This document shows, piece by piece, positions 6,283-13,203 of a stretch of DNA of 23,197 nucleotides. Within the stretch, counting starts at the first letter, position 1; every line of letters begins with the position of its first letter. A program made the position numbers and the translations under genes. The notes beneath the pieces were generated by a model, which did not search any database, was not told where the DNA came from, and saw nothing but the letters and a program-made list of their open reading frames with translations. The DNA is from a virus. The stretch lies in IMG/VR virus record IMGVR_UViG_3300012920_000279, positions 1-23,197 of that record, one strand, 5' to 3'.

Positions 6283-7635
6283 TTACATCAAGTTAGCAAC
6301 TTGTACTCTTCTGTAATATCTGTTTGCGTTAGCATTACCAGCACCATTGATAACAGCATTGTCGCCTGTACCAGCTTCAGCAAAAGGATTAGCTTGTAAG
6401 CCATATCTTGTTTTGAAACCGATTTTAGGTTGGAATGTGTCTTGTCCAACGGCTCTAACCATTTGTAGAGGAACGTATGGGCAGTAGAATAAACCACTGT
6501 CATAAGGTGAAGTACCTTTGTAACCTACTACAAAGTATTGCTTAGCAGCTTGGTTAGCAGCATAAGGATCAATGTACACTTTGTATCTACCGTTTAATAC
6601 ACCAGCAAATGTATTGCCAGAGTCGTCAACGTTTAGATTGTTGTTTAACGCAGGAGCGTAATCTAACACACCAGCCATTTGTAGAGCAGAGGCAACGTCT
6701 GATGAACAGATTATAATGTTACCTTTTCCTCTTCTTGTTCTTTGTGCGATAGTATTAGCTTCTCTTTCTACTTGGAACATAAGACCTTTAAATCTCTCAA
6801 CTGACCATCTACCGTTAGAGTCTGTGTCTAAGTCAAAGATTCCTTCAGTAGTTGTGTTGATAGTACCTGTGTTAGCAGAAGCACCTTTTTCAGCGTTGAT
6901 GTAAATTGTTCTTACAACTTCTCTGTTGATCTCAGCAAGGATCTCAGCAGATAGGATGTTAGCCAATTCAGTCTCAGCGTCTAAACCATGGATAGCTTTC
7001 AAGTCTTGTGCTAATTCCATTGTGTACTCAGCTTTTAGGGCTCTTGTTCTAGCAGTTACAGTTGACTTCTCAATTGAGAAAGCCATTTCAGCAAATGCGT
7101 TGTTAGATGAATCACCTAGGGCTTCACCGTAAGCTCTTGTCATACCTTGACCAGTTGAATACTCTTGTCCAGCTGTTGGGCTGTCGTTAAGTATCGCTGG
7201 GTTAGTACCTCTTTGCTCAGTAACACCAGTGTTTGTAGTTGAGTCACCAGCAGCATTTCTACTAGAGAAATCTGTATCAGCTTCGTCAAATAACGCTTCA
7301 GTTCCAGACTGAGTTGAGTATCTGCTTCTCATAGCAAATATTAAACCAGTTGGACCAGTCATTGGTTGTACTCCGCAAATGTCGTATGCGATAAGGTTTG
7401 GCATAGCTCTTCTAACTAATGAAATAAGGATTGGATCCCAATTGTCAACGTTAGAACCTGTTGCGTTAGCAGGAGCAGCCTCAGAGATGAAAGCTCTGTC
7501 TTCTTTTAGTGCGTTTTCTTGGTTTTCCAAGATCACACTTGTAACGGCACGTCTGTATGAATCCGTGATTTTTGGTAAATCAGGATGTTCTAAGACTGGC
7601 TGCCATTTTTTTTCTACTTGTTCAGATAAAAACAT
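6283..7635 (-). CDS. gp23: gp23-like major capsid protein precursor
   Basis: The 450-residue protein is the T4-family HK97-fold major capsid protein (T4 precursor 521 aa). It opens MFLSEQVEKKWQPVLEHPDL, typical of marine gp23. The delta domain is followed by FISEAAPAN at 49-57, where the gp21 protease would cut after Glu52, matching the (L/I)xE rule. Recognisable core segments include NWDPILISLVRRAMPNLIAYD, GTSPYDSGLFYCPYVPLQM and RYGLQANPFAE. A strong AGGGAG precedes the ATG. It sits in the invariant order gp21-gp22-gp23, with a TATAAATA-like promoter directly upstream and a strong terminator downstream, as expected for the most abundant virion protein. No gp24 vertex paralogue is in the window. 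Confidence 0.97.
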   Translation of the reverse strand: MFLSEQVEKKWQPVLEHPDLPKITDSYRRAVTSVILENQENALKEDRAFISEAAPANATGSNVDNWDPILISLVRRAMPNLIAYDICGVQPMTGPTGLIFAMRSRYSTQSGTEALFDEADTDFSSRNAAGDSTTNTGVTEQRGTNPAILNDSPTAGQEYSTGQGMTRAYGEALGDSSNNAFAEMAFSIEKSTVTARTRALKAEYTMELAQDLKAIHGLDAETELANILSAEILAEINREVVRTIYINAEKGASANTGTINTTTEGIFDLDTDSNGRWSVERFKGLMFQVEREANTIAQRTRRGKGNIIICSSDVASALQMAGVLDYAPALNNNLNVDDSGNTFAGVLNGRYKVYIDPYAANQAAKQYFVVGYKGTSPYDSGLFYCPYVPLQMVRAVGQDTFQPKIGFKTRYGLQANPFAEAGTGDNAVINGAGNANANRYYRRVQVANLM

Positions 7636-7661
7636 TTTGTTTTTCTCCCTCTATTGTATTA

Positions 7662-8804
7662 TTATTTAGACACCTTAATGTCTTTTGTTTTTTTAATAGC
7701 GGCGGTATAAGCAGCCATAGCATTCGATAAATCAACTGTTTCAGTTGGTTCAGCGCCTGCCGCTACATCATCAAAATTGTCATTACTTTTCACTTCTTCT
7801 TTAGCACCAAAGTAAGACTCTTTAAGAGTTTCTACTTTGTTTCTAAAATCTTTCTCTGTTGAATACTCAACTGCTTCTACTAAGCCATCGAATTTTTCTT
7901 TAGCAGTGTCAGCAAGGTCTTTTGACATTTCATCAATGATGTCTTGTCTTTTTAACTCGCCGTTGTGCTTGTGTAATTCAACGTTCTTTTCAATTTCTTC
8001 GTTAAGTTTTTTCTCTAAAGAATCAATTTTAGATGCTTGATCTTCCAAGACGTTATATTTTTCATCTGGAACATCAATGTAATGATCTTCAAATAGTTTT
8101 TTAAGACCACTGATAAAGTCTTCAGCAATCTCGCCTTTGATACCTCTCTCAATAGCGATTTCGTTTTCTTTCATCCACTCTTCTACAACGTAGTTCAAGT
8201 AAGAATCAACTTTTTCAACTAATTCGGCTTTTTGAGACTCAGTATTTTCTTCTAATTTCTTAGCGTATTCTTCTTCAAGTTTAGCTGTTTCAGCTTTAAC
8301 TTTAGATTTAATAGCAGCCTCGAAAATAGTAGCAGCTTTGTTTTTAAACTCTTCAGATAAATCAGAGTCGCCAACTAAAGCGTCAACGTCTGCCTTAACA
8401 TCATAAGACTCTTCAGAATTGTCAGCTTGTTCCATTTTGTAACCAGCTTTCATTTCTTTTTTCTTGTCTTCTTTGTCATGCATCATTTCTACTTTGTCGT
8501 CTTTTTCTGATTTCTCTGTGTCAGCAGTTTCTTCTTTTTTAGCCGTCTTCAAGTGTGATGGCTCAGCAGCCACTTGACTTGATTTCGACACAACGTCTGA
8601 AACTTGACCAACTTTTTTAGTTGCGTCTGGATTACTGTCAGTTGGTTTAACAACTGGTGCGCCTAGATCCTCAGCATCATTTTTCAATTTGCTTGGTTCT
8701 GCCGCTACAGCATTTTTCTTCGGAGCGTCTGCTTGTGGGTTAGCACTTGCTTCAGCCACCGCTTCTTTTTCCAACGCCTCTACTTGTTTTTCTGTTTCGG
8801 CCAT
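7662..8804 (-). CDS. gp22: gp22-like prohead scaffold (core) protein
   Basis: The 380-residue, Lys/Glu-rich protein is mostly predicted helix and coiled coil from about residue 130 onwards, between the protease and capsid genes as in T4. T4 gp22 (269 aa) forms the prohead core and is degraded by gp21 to peptides. This one is about 110 residues longer. The extra length is an N-terminal low-complexity region rich in Ala, Lys, Asp and Glu that holds two similar segments, AVAAEPSKLKNDAED and QVAAEPSHLKTAKKE. The C-terminal region (LSNAMAAYTAAIKKTK) resembles scaffold C-termini that contact the capsid protein. The ATG is preceded by AAGGAGA. The assignment rests on position and composition plus C-terminal likeness, and is firm. 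Confidence 0.9.
   Translation of the reverse strand: MAETEKQVEALEKEAVAEASANPQADAPKKNAVAAEPSKLKNDAEDLGAPVVKPTDSNPDATKKVGQVSDVVSKSSQVAAEPSHLKTAKKEETADTEKSEKDDKVEMMHDKEDKKKEMKAGYKMEQADNSEESYDVKADVDALVGDSDLSEEFKNKAATIFEAAIKSKVKAETAKLEEEYAKKLEENTESQKAELVEKVDSYLNYVVEEWMKENEIAIERGIKGEIAEDFISGLKKLFEDHYIDVPDEKYNVLEDQASKIDSLEKKLNEEIEKNVELHKHNGELKRQDIIDEMSKDLADTAKEKFDGLVEAVEYSTEKDFRNKVETLKESYFGAKEEVKSNDNFDDVAAGAEPTETVDLSNAMAAYTAAIKKTKDIKVSK
7663..7670 (-). promoter_or_regulatory. gp23: Late-like promoter (TCTAAATA) for gp23
   Basis: The minus strand reads TCTAAATA, one base from the late consensus, with a predicted start near 7657 and a 22-nt leader containing GGGAG. It overlaps the TAA stop of gp22. 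gp23 would be expected to have its own strong late promoter, but the mismatch lowers certainty. Confidence 0.5.
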
Positions 8805-8824
8805 TTGAGAAATCTCCTTTTTAA

Positions 8825-8840
8825 AATTTACTAGTAAATT
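8825..8840. repeat. 16-bp perfect palindrome in the gp22 leader
   Basis: AATTTACTAGTAAATT reads identically on both strands. It lies inside the predicted 48-nt leader of gp22, between the late promoter and the AAGGAGA ribosome site, and could fold into a 6-bp stem with a CUAG loop in RNA. It could act as a translational control or stability hairpin, or be chance in AT-rich spacer. Confidence 0.5.
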
Positions 8841-8857
8841 ATTCTCTTGTTACTAGA

Positions 8858-8865
8858 TATTTATA
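8858..8865 (-). promoter_or_regulatory. gp22: Late promoter (TATAAATA) for gp22
   Basis: Exact TATAAATA on the minus strand in the gp21-gp22 spacer, just before the end of gp21. The predicted start is near 8852, giving a leader of about 48 nt that contains a palindrome and AAGGAGA ahead of the gp22 ATG. Confidence 0.85.
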
Positions 8866-8868
8866 AAA

Positions 8869-9513
8869 TTAAAGTTTTTTAAGCATATCAGAGAATATAT
8901 TTAATTTCTTCTCTTCTAATGCTCGTCTTTTAGTTTTTATAAGCTCTAGTTTCCAAGCTTCTATGTCTCTTTCAACTAGAACGCCATTGTCCCATACCCA
9001 TTCTTTATTTTCCATGATACCTTCAACGAAAGCGTCTGGAGCGCTAGGGTCTGCTACAATGTCAGCGGCAGTGGCTAAGTAAAAATCGTCTTTTACATAG
9101 TTAGCACCACCTCTTTGTTCTAATGAACCCATTCCACGAGAAGATACTCCTAATTGGGCACCCTCATCTATAAGACCTTTTACAATCTTACCGTATGGTG
9201 TATTCATTATTTTTGCTTCACCAATAAAATTATCGCCTTCTGGATAAAGTCTTTTCACCATATGTGAAACTCTTTCTAGGTTGACAGTAGGACCGTCAGG
9301 ATGACCTAGTTCTCCAAATGCTCTATTTTTATTGATAAATTCTTGGTTATATCTTTTTACTTCTTTCATAAGTATATCTTTTGGATATACACGTCCATTT
9401 CTATTTTTTACATTTGATTGTAAAAAGATACCTTTAATCTTGTATTCTTTCTTGCCGTTTTTCTCTTCAACAAGATATTCTGCTTGTGATATTTCTTCCG
9501 ATATTAGCTTCAT
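8869..9513 (-). CDS. gp21: gp21-like prohead core protease
   Basis: The 214-residue protein equals T4 gp21 (212 aa) in length. It is the serine protease inside the prohead that cleaves scaffold and capsid proteins during maturation and then itself. Visible family motifs are NRNGRVYPKDIL (38-49), AFGELGHPDGPTVNLERVSH (65-84) and QLGVSSRGMGSL (120-131). His71 and Ser124 or Ser125 are the likely catalytic pair. It has its own late promoter 22 nt ahead of the ATG. The gp21-gp22-gp23 order confirms the call. Four small genes separate it from the gp67-like gene, more than in T4. Confidence 0.95.
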   Translation of the reverse strand: MKLISEEISQAEYLVEEKNGKKEYKIKGIFLQSNVKNRNGRVYPKDILMKEVKRYNQEFINKNRAFGELGHPDGPTVNLERVSHMVKRLYPEGDNFIGEAKIMNTPYGKIVKGLIDEGAQLGVSSRGMGSLEQRGGANYVKDDFYLATAADIVADPSAPDAFVEGIMENKEWVWDNGVLVERDIEAWKLELIKTKRRALEEKKLNIFSDMLKKL

Positions 9514-9535
9514 AAGTTTCTCTCTCTTACTGTAC

Positions 9536-9543
9536 TATTTATA
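9536..9543 (-). promoter_or_regulatory. gp21: Late promoter (TATAAATA) for gp21
   Basis: Exact TATAAATA on the minus strand, 22 nt ahead of the gp21 ATG, with the predicted start near 9530. It lies in the short spacer after the 130-residue gene. Confidence 0.85.
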
Positions 9544-9550
9544 CAAATTA

Positions 9551-9943
9551 TTATCTAAACTCAACAATAATCGTGTAATTATCACCAACAGCAAAGTTTT
9601 TTGTAGATAATAGTACATCACCAGTTGGTGTCGTAGCGTTGTTAATTATTTCACTGCCAGATGGTCTTAAATCAAAATGACCTTGTCCTGATAAAAACAT
9701 AGCAGTAGAATTTGTAGCACCATCCCAAATTAACTCAACACCAGACTTTGTACTTGCCGTGTTGATAGAAAACCATATTTTACTAATTTTTCTATTGCCG
9801 TCCTCTGTCATAAAAGTTAACTCTGAAGCGTCAACTTTATTGACTAAAGTTTCACCTGTACCATCTGAAAAGTTTGTTAGTTTTACTGTAAACTTTAAAC
9901 CAGATGTATCTGCTATAGTTTGACTAGTTACTGTATCAGCCAT
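9551..9943 (-). CDS. Small beta-rich protein, paralogue of its upstream neighbour
   Basis: I do not recognise a named family. The 130-residue product is rich in Ser, Thr, Asn and Gly, has few Lys, and alternates hydrophobic strands, as virion decoration or tail-associated beta-sandwich proteins do. Its C-terminal half (MFLSGQGHFDLRPSGSEI, then GDVLLSTKNF and YTIIVEF) aligns with the C-terminal half of the 121-residue protein encoded just before it. The ATG overlaps the preceding stop by 8 nt, so the pair is translationally coupled. Its place among the head genes suggests a capsid-associated structural protein, which is inference from context. Confidence 0.75.
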   Translation of the reverse strand: MADTVTSQTIADTSGLKFTVKLTNFSDGTGETLVNKVDASELTFMTEDGNRKISKIWFSINTASTKSGVELIWDGATNSTAMFLSGQGHFDLRPSGSEIINNATTPTGDVLLSTKNFAVGDNYTIIVEFR

Positions 9944-10301
9944 TAAAACCCTCTTCTTTATGTGTCTCTAAAATTATTGTGTAAGATGAAACATTACTAT
10001 CACTTGTTAGTAATACGTCACCTACTGTTTCTTTTATTTTACTCTCGCCTGGTTTAAGACCATAATTGCCTCTACCAGATAATGTAACTTTTTTTGTTGT
10101 ATCGTTTTCAAAAAATACGTCAATATTACCTGTACCTAAAATCTCGTAATAAAGATTTGCGATAGATACTTTAGGTTCTGAACTCGCATTTAGTAATTCA
10201 GATACATCAATAAATGTTTGATCTGACTCACTACCTACACCTTTTGCTGTTGTAATTGTTTTAAAACTATCATCAACAAGTGTTGTAGTTGATATTGTCA
10301 T
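9936..10301 (-). CDS. Small beta-rich protein, paralogue of its downstream neighbour
   Basis: This 121-residue protein has no named family that I recognise. It carries VTLSGRGNYGLKPGESKI, GDVLLTSDSN and YTIILE, matching in order the downstream 130-residue protein (LSG-G----L-P--S-I, GDVLL, YTII-E). The N-terminal halves diverge more. Composition (Ser/Thr/Asn/Gly rich, predicted all-beta) fits a virion surface protein. The ATG follows the stop of the 82-residue gene by two bases, with GAGGC just upstream. A role as head decoration is a guess from location between the prohead core gene and the protease gene. Confidence 0.75.
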   Translation of the reverse strand: MTISTTTLVDDSFKTITTAKGVGSESDQTFIDVSELLNASSEPKVSIANLYYEILGTGNIDVFFENDTTKKVTLSGRGNYGLKPGESKIKETVGDVLLTSDSNVSSYTIILETHKEEGFNG

Positions 10302-10303
10302 TA

Positions 10304-10552
10304 TTAGCCTCTAGGCGAACCAACAGCACTTGCTTTTGAAGTTGGGCAAGTAACCTTATCACCTGGATTTTTTTCTAAAATAACTGTATCGCCGTTCTCT
10401 AAGTAGAACTGACCTAATTGTGTATCGTCTGAATCTAATACTGTGCCTGTCGTGTCGGCAGTAGCAGTTACTCTAACAAAGTTTGCTCTACCAATATTAT
10501 TACCACTAGCATTAGTTACAACGTCACCTTTAACTATAAACGTTTGTGCCAT
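10304..10552 (-). CDS. Small beta-rich hypothetical structural protein
   Basis: The 82-residue protein (opening MAQTFIVKGDVVTNASG) consists of alternating strands, including FVRVTATAD and FYLENGDTVILEKNPGDKVT, with no catalytic motif. Similar short all-beta proteins occur beside head genes of marine myoviruses, but I cannot name a family. AGGAG lies just ahead of the ATG, which follows the preceding stop by one base, and the next gene starts two bases after its own stop. It belongs to the same compact cassette as the two paralogous proteins downstream and is probably virion-associated. Confidence 0.7.
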   Translation of the reverse strand: MAQTFIVKGDVVTNASGNNIGRANFVRVTATADTTGTVLDSDDTQLGQFYLENGDTVILEKNPGDKVTCPTSKASAVGSPRG

Positions 10553-10553
10553 T

Positions 10554-10793
10554 TTACACTCCTAATTGTTCGTTTGTTTCTTTTTCAATGTATTGATATA
10601 AAACTTCTTTATTAATATTCCGAAATTTAGCAACTTTTTCTACTGCGTTTTCAACATTTAGAATTATGTTACCTTTATTATTAATCAACTTAAACATATC
10701 TTTAACTGCCTCTTTCATAACAGGAGAAAGACTGTTAAAAGATTTAGAGTCGATTAATTTATTCTCTTCAAAAATTTTACTTACCTTCGTCAT
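10554..10793 (-). CDS. Small helical protein in the gp68 position
   Basis: I take the ATG at 10791-10793, 12 nt after GGAG; the frame also has an upstream TTG at 10805 that directly abuts the GGAG, which is too close. The 79-residue product is helical and Lys-rich (SLSPVMKEAVKDMFKLI, then VEKVAKFRNI and YIEKETNEQL). In T4 the gene after gp67 is the prohead core protein gp68 (141 aa). This is shorter, and I see only the LSP-x-K-E-x-V-x-x-x-F pattern common in phage scaffold proteins, so gp68 is a positional suggestion. It overlaps the preceding gene by 17 nt. Confidence 0.68.
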   Translation of the reverse strand: MTKVSKIFEENKLIDSKSFNSLSPVMKEAVKDMFKLINNKGNIILNVENAVEKVAKFRNINKEVLYQYIEKETNEQLGV

Positions 10794-11091
10794 TAGCAAT
10801 ATCAACTCCAGCTACTGACGGTTGGGTTAAATCTATATCTGCTTTACCGTCTGCTTTTGGTGTTACAGTACCATCTGGATTGAAAGTACCTGGATCAGCA
10901 ATTTCAGGTTTTGGATCACTAAAAGATTCTGGTTCAATTTGTCCATTAAACATATTAGCAGCAACTTCTTTTCTATGTTGATCTAATTGACTTCCTACTT
11001 TTGCTTTTAAAGCGTCTTTAAATGCTTCACCCGCTTGGTCATTTTTTCCGTCTGCCATTGCGTCAATAAAGTTTTTTACTTCTTCACTCAT
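10777..11091 (-). CDS. gp67: gp67-like prohead core protein
   Basis: The 104-residue protein directly follows the portal gene, where T4 encodes prohead core protein gp67 (80 aa). Its N-terminal half, with NFIDAMADGKNDQAGEAF and KEVAANMFNGQIEPE, follows the T4 gp67 pattern of an acidic helix with regularly spaced A and F residues, ending in a (N)-F-x-G-x-x-(E)PE segment. The C-terminal half is Pro/Asp rich (PEIADPGTFNPDGTV) and probably disordered. In T4, gp67 helps shape the prohead core and is cleaved by gp21. The match is by position and pattern rather than strong identity. Confidence 0.72.
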   Translation of the reverse strand: MSEEVKNFIDAMADGKNDQAGEAFKDALKAKVGSQLDQHRKEVAANMFNGQIEPESFSDPKPEIADPGTFNPDGTVTPKADGKADIDLTQPSVAGVDIANDEGK

Positions 11092-11101
11092 TTTTTATCT
11101 C

Positions 11102-12616
11102 CTATAAATCGTTGTTTTGGCTTTGTGCTGAAGGATCAGCAATAATACCATCATCAACTTCTTTTCTAATTTGTTTGTCCATATCTTCAATTTCTCTAGC
11201 GTTTTGTTTAAGTATGTTTTTTCTAACATAATCAACAGAGAAAAACTTACCGATATATTCTCTCATTTCACCTGCCAAAGCTATTCTTTCTCTTAACATT
11301 TCTGTTTGTTTTAATTCAGCAAAATGACCGTCTTGTAAAAAGTCGTAAGTTACAGAACCCATTACAGTCGGCCAATCTTCTTCAGCTATGACACCTTTTA
11401 ATATTAGTTGTGTTCTTAATAAGTCATTAAACAACTCAGTAAATTTTTTTCTAAGTCTTTGAACAAACTTAGTAAATTTCAACTCGTCTCTTGTAATCTC
11501 AGTTGATCTACCTAAGTTAAATCCAGATGAAGACTCTAATCTACTTACTGGTACGTTTAATGATCTATATAATTTCTTTTGAAAATACTCAATGTCAGCT
11601 ATCTCACCTAAGTTTTGACCACCAGGTAAAGTTGATATATCAGTACCTCTGCCACCCTCTCTACTAGGTAACCAAAAGTCTTCTAACATTGACATGTAGT
11701 TTCTATCGTCTCTTATTTCACCAGTAGAAGCATCATAAACAAGTTTGTTTCTATATCTTGCCATAACGTCTCTTAAATATTGTTCAGCTTTTTGTTTAGG
11801 TAAATTACCTACATCAATCTTAAATATTCTTCTTTCTGGTGCTCTTGCGATTCTGTAAATTACAGTTGCGTCTTCAATCATTCTTAATTGATTGACAGGT
11901 TTAATTGCCTTATGTAAATAAGATAAGACCATATTTTTATTCTGATCTATTAAACCACTAGCACAAAAAGCAATAGTGTCAGGTGCGATTTTAAGACCTT
12001 GTCCTGAAGTTGTACCTGTTACACCTCTTTCATTAAATAAAAAGTATTCAACATACTCATCAACAACAGATAACATATTAGGACCAGCACCCTCTGGTCT
12101 TTTCTTTCTTATTTCTCTTATCTTTTTGATTTTACGAGGATCAATGTATTTTAATTCAGTTATCCCCTTTTTAGGACTATTTCTATCAATAATCTTATGA
12201 TAAAACATTCTGCCATCAACATACCATCGTCTGAATATGTCATGTCCTTTTGTAGCAAAATTTAATAATTTTAATACAGTTTTAAATTCGTCTTCTATTT
12301 TATTTCTTACATCTTTACCGTAAGGCAAATTTTCTACATTTACTCTTACAGCGTCTTTCATTTCATTAGCAACAATTGCTTCATTGACAATATCCTCAAT
12401 AGCCATATCACACTCTGGATGGAGTGAGATTTCTCTGTATCTTCGGATTAAATCTGCCTCTGTCTTGGCAGTACCTTCCATGTCAAGGTACTGACCAAAA
12501 TAACCACCAGCGGCGACGGTTTGAGTACCGTCATCCGCTTGTTTGGTTGTAAAGCTTTGTTTTGGATCTTGTTGCTTTTTTGCTCTTGTAATACTAAATC
12601 CAAATAATTCAGCCAT
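11102..12616 (-). CDS. gp20: gp20-like portal vertex protein
   Basis: The 504-residue protein is the T4-family portal (T4 524 aa), the dodecamer that starts prohead assembly, conducts DNA and docks the terminase and neck. Typical marine gp20 segments are visible: LIRRYREISLHPECDMAIEDIVNEAIV near residues 57-83, RMFYHKIID, ELKYIDPRKIKKIRE, PERRIFKIDVGNLPKQKAEQYL, FWLPSREGGRGTDISTLPGGQNLGEI, and VPVSRLESSSGFNLGR. The ATG has AGGAGA upstream and a late-like promoter 23 nt away. It lies between the tail tube gene and the prohead core genes, as in T4. Confidence 0.97.
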   Translation of the reverse strand: MAELFGFSITRAKKQQDPKQSFTTKQADDGTQTVAAGGYFGQYLDMEGTAKTEADLIRRYREISLHPECDMAIEDIVNEAIVANEMKDAVRVNVENLPYGKDVRNKIEDEFKTVLKLLNFATKGHDIFRRWYVDGRMFYHKIIDRNSPKKGITELKYIDPRKIKKIREIRKKRPEGAGPNMLSVVDEYVEYFLFNERGVTGTTSGQGLKIAPDTIAFCASGLIDQNKNMVLSYLHKAIKPVNQLRMIEDATVIYRIARAPERRIFKIDVGNLPKQKAEQYLRDVMARYRNKLVYDASTGEIRDDRNYMSMLEDFWLPSREGGRGTDISTLPGGQNLGEIADIEYFQKKLYRSLNVPVSRLESSSGFNLGRSTEITRDELKFTKFVQRLRKKFTELFNDLLRTQLILKGVIAEEDWPTVMGSVTYDFLQDGHFAELKQTEMLRERIALAGEMREYIGKFFSVDYVRKNILKQNAREIEDMDKQIRKEVDDGIIADPSAQSQNNDL

Positions 12617-12639
12617 AATTTATTTCTCCTGTTACTTAA

Positions 12640-12647
12640 TACTTATA
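12640..12647 (-). promoter_or_regulatory. gp20: Late-like promoter (TATAAGTA) for gp20
   Basis: The minus strand reads TATAAGTA, one base from the late consensus. The predicted start near 12634 leaves an 18-nt leader that holds AGGAGA. It lies in the gp19-gp20 spacer, the place expected for a promoter. Confidence 0.5.
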
Positions 12648-12654
12648 TAGGATA

Positions 12655-13182
12655 TTAAGTAGTAGTATTTGATTCCATAAACTGGAATCTGAAAGTCACA
12701 CCAAAAGTTTGTATAGTATCTGTTGGAGCATAACTTAAATCAACAGCACCTATTGAAGTTGGAAAACAACCTCTCAAAGTGTATGATTTAATGTTATTAC
12801 CGTTTCTATCTAACTGATCTACAAATGCGTCTACCTGATAGTCAACAGGATTTGTTAATCCTTCGTTATCAGACATATTGTTGATACCGTTCTGCCATCT
12901 TTCCATCGCATTTCTAACTCTCATGTTAGTGTCGTTTAAAACAGTAATAGACCATGTATCAAATGATCTGTCTCCAGCAACATATATAGGTCTTCCTCTG
13001 AAGTTAATCGGCACTTCAGCGACTGTAAATCCAGGTACTGTTGTAGCAGTACACAAGAAAGCTAAGTCTTCGGTTTCTCCGCCTACTTGGGCATAGCCAG
13101 GAAAAGGCATTGTTACCTTATACTGATTATTTCTGACACCACCGCCAGCAAGTTTAGCTTTGAAGTCTGTTATGTTTGCCAT
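12655..13182 (-). CDS. gp19: gp19-like tail tube protein
   Basis: The 175-residue product matches T4 gp19 (163 aa), which polymerises as hexameric rings into the inner tail tube through which DNA passes. Typical elements include NQYKVTMPFPGY near the N-terminus, FLCTATTVPGFTV, the RGRPIYVAGDRSFDTWSITVL strand pair, NAMERWQNGIN, and a C-terminal SYAPTDTIQTFGVTFRFQF. It follows gp18 by 21 nt with GAGGAG in the gap and no promoter of its own that I can see, so it is probably read from the gp18 late promoter. Confidence 0.96.
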   Translation of the reverse strand: MANITDFKAKLAGGGVRNNQYKVTMPFPGYAQVGGETEDLAFLCTATTVPGFTVAEVPINFRGRPIYVAGDRSFDTWSITVLNDTNMRVRNAMERWQNGINNMSDNEGLTNPVDYQVDAFVDQLDRNGNNIKSYTLRGCFPTSIGAVDLSYAPTDTIQTFGVTFRFQFMESNTTT

Positions 13183-13203
13183 TTTTATTCTCCTCTTCTA
13201 TCC

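Noticed and set aside
6288-6503. 71-codon minus-strand ORF inside gp23
   Set aside because: It is out of frame within the conserved C-terminal part of the capsid gene and has no supporting ribosome site.
7379-7669. 96-codon plus-strand ORF covering the start of gp23
   Set aside because: Antisense to the gp23 N-terminus and the gp23 ribosome site; no independent evidence of coding.
10794-10805. TTG start extending the 79-residue helical protein to 83 residues
   Set aside because: The TTG directly abuts GGAG, leaving no spacer, whereas the ATG at 10791-10793 has a usable distance.
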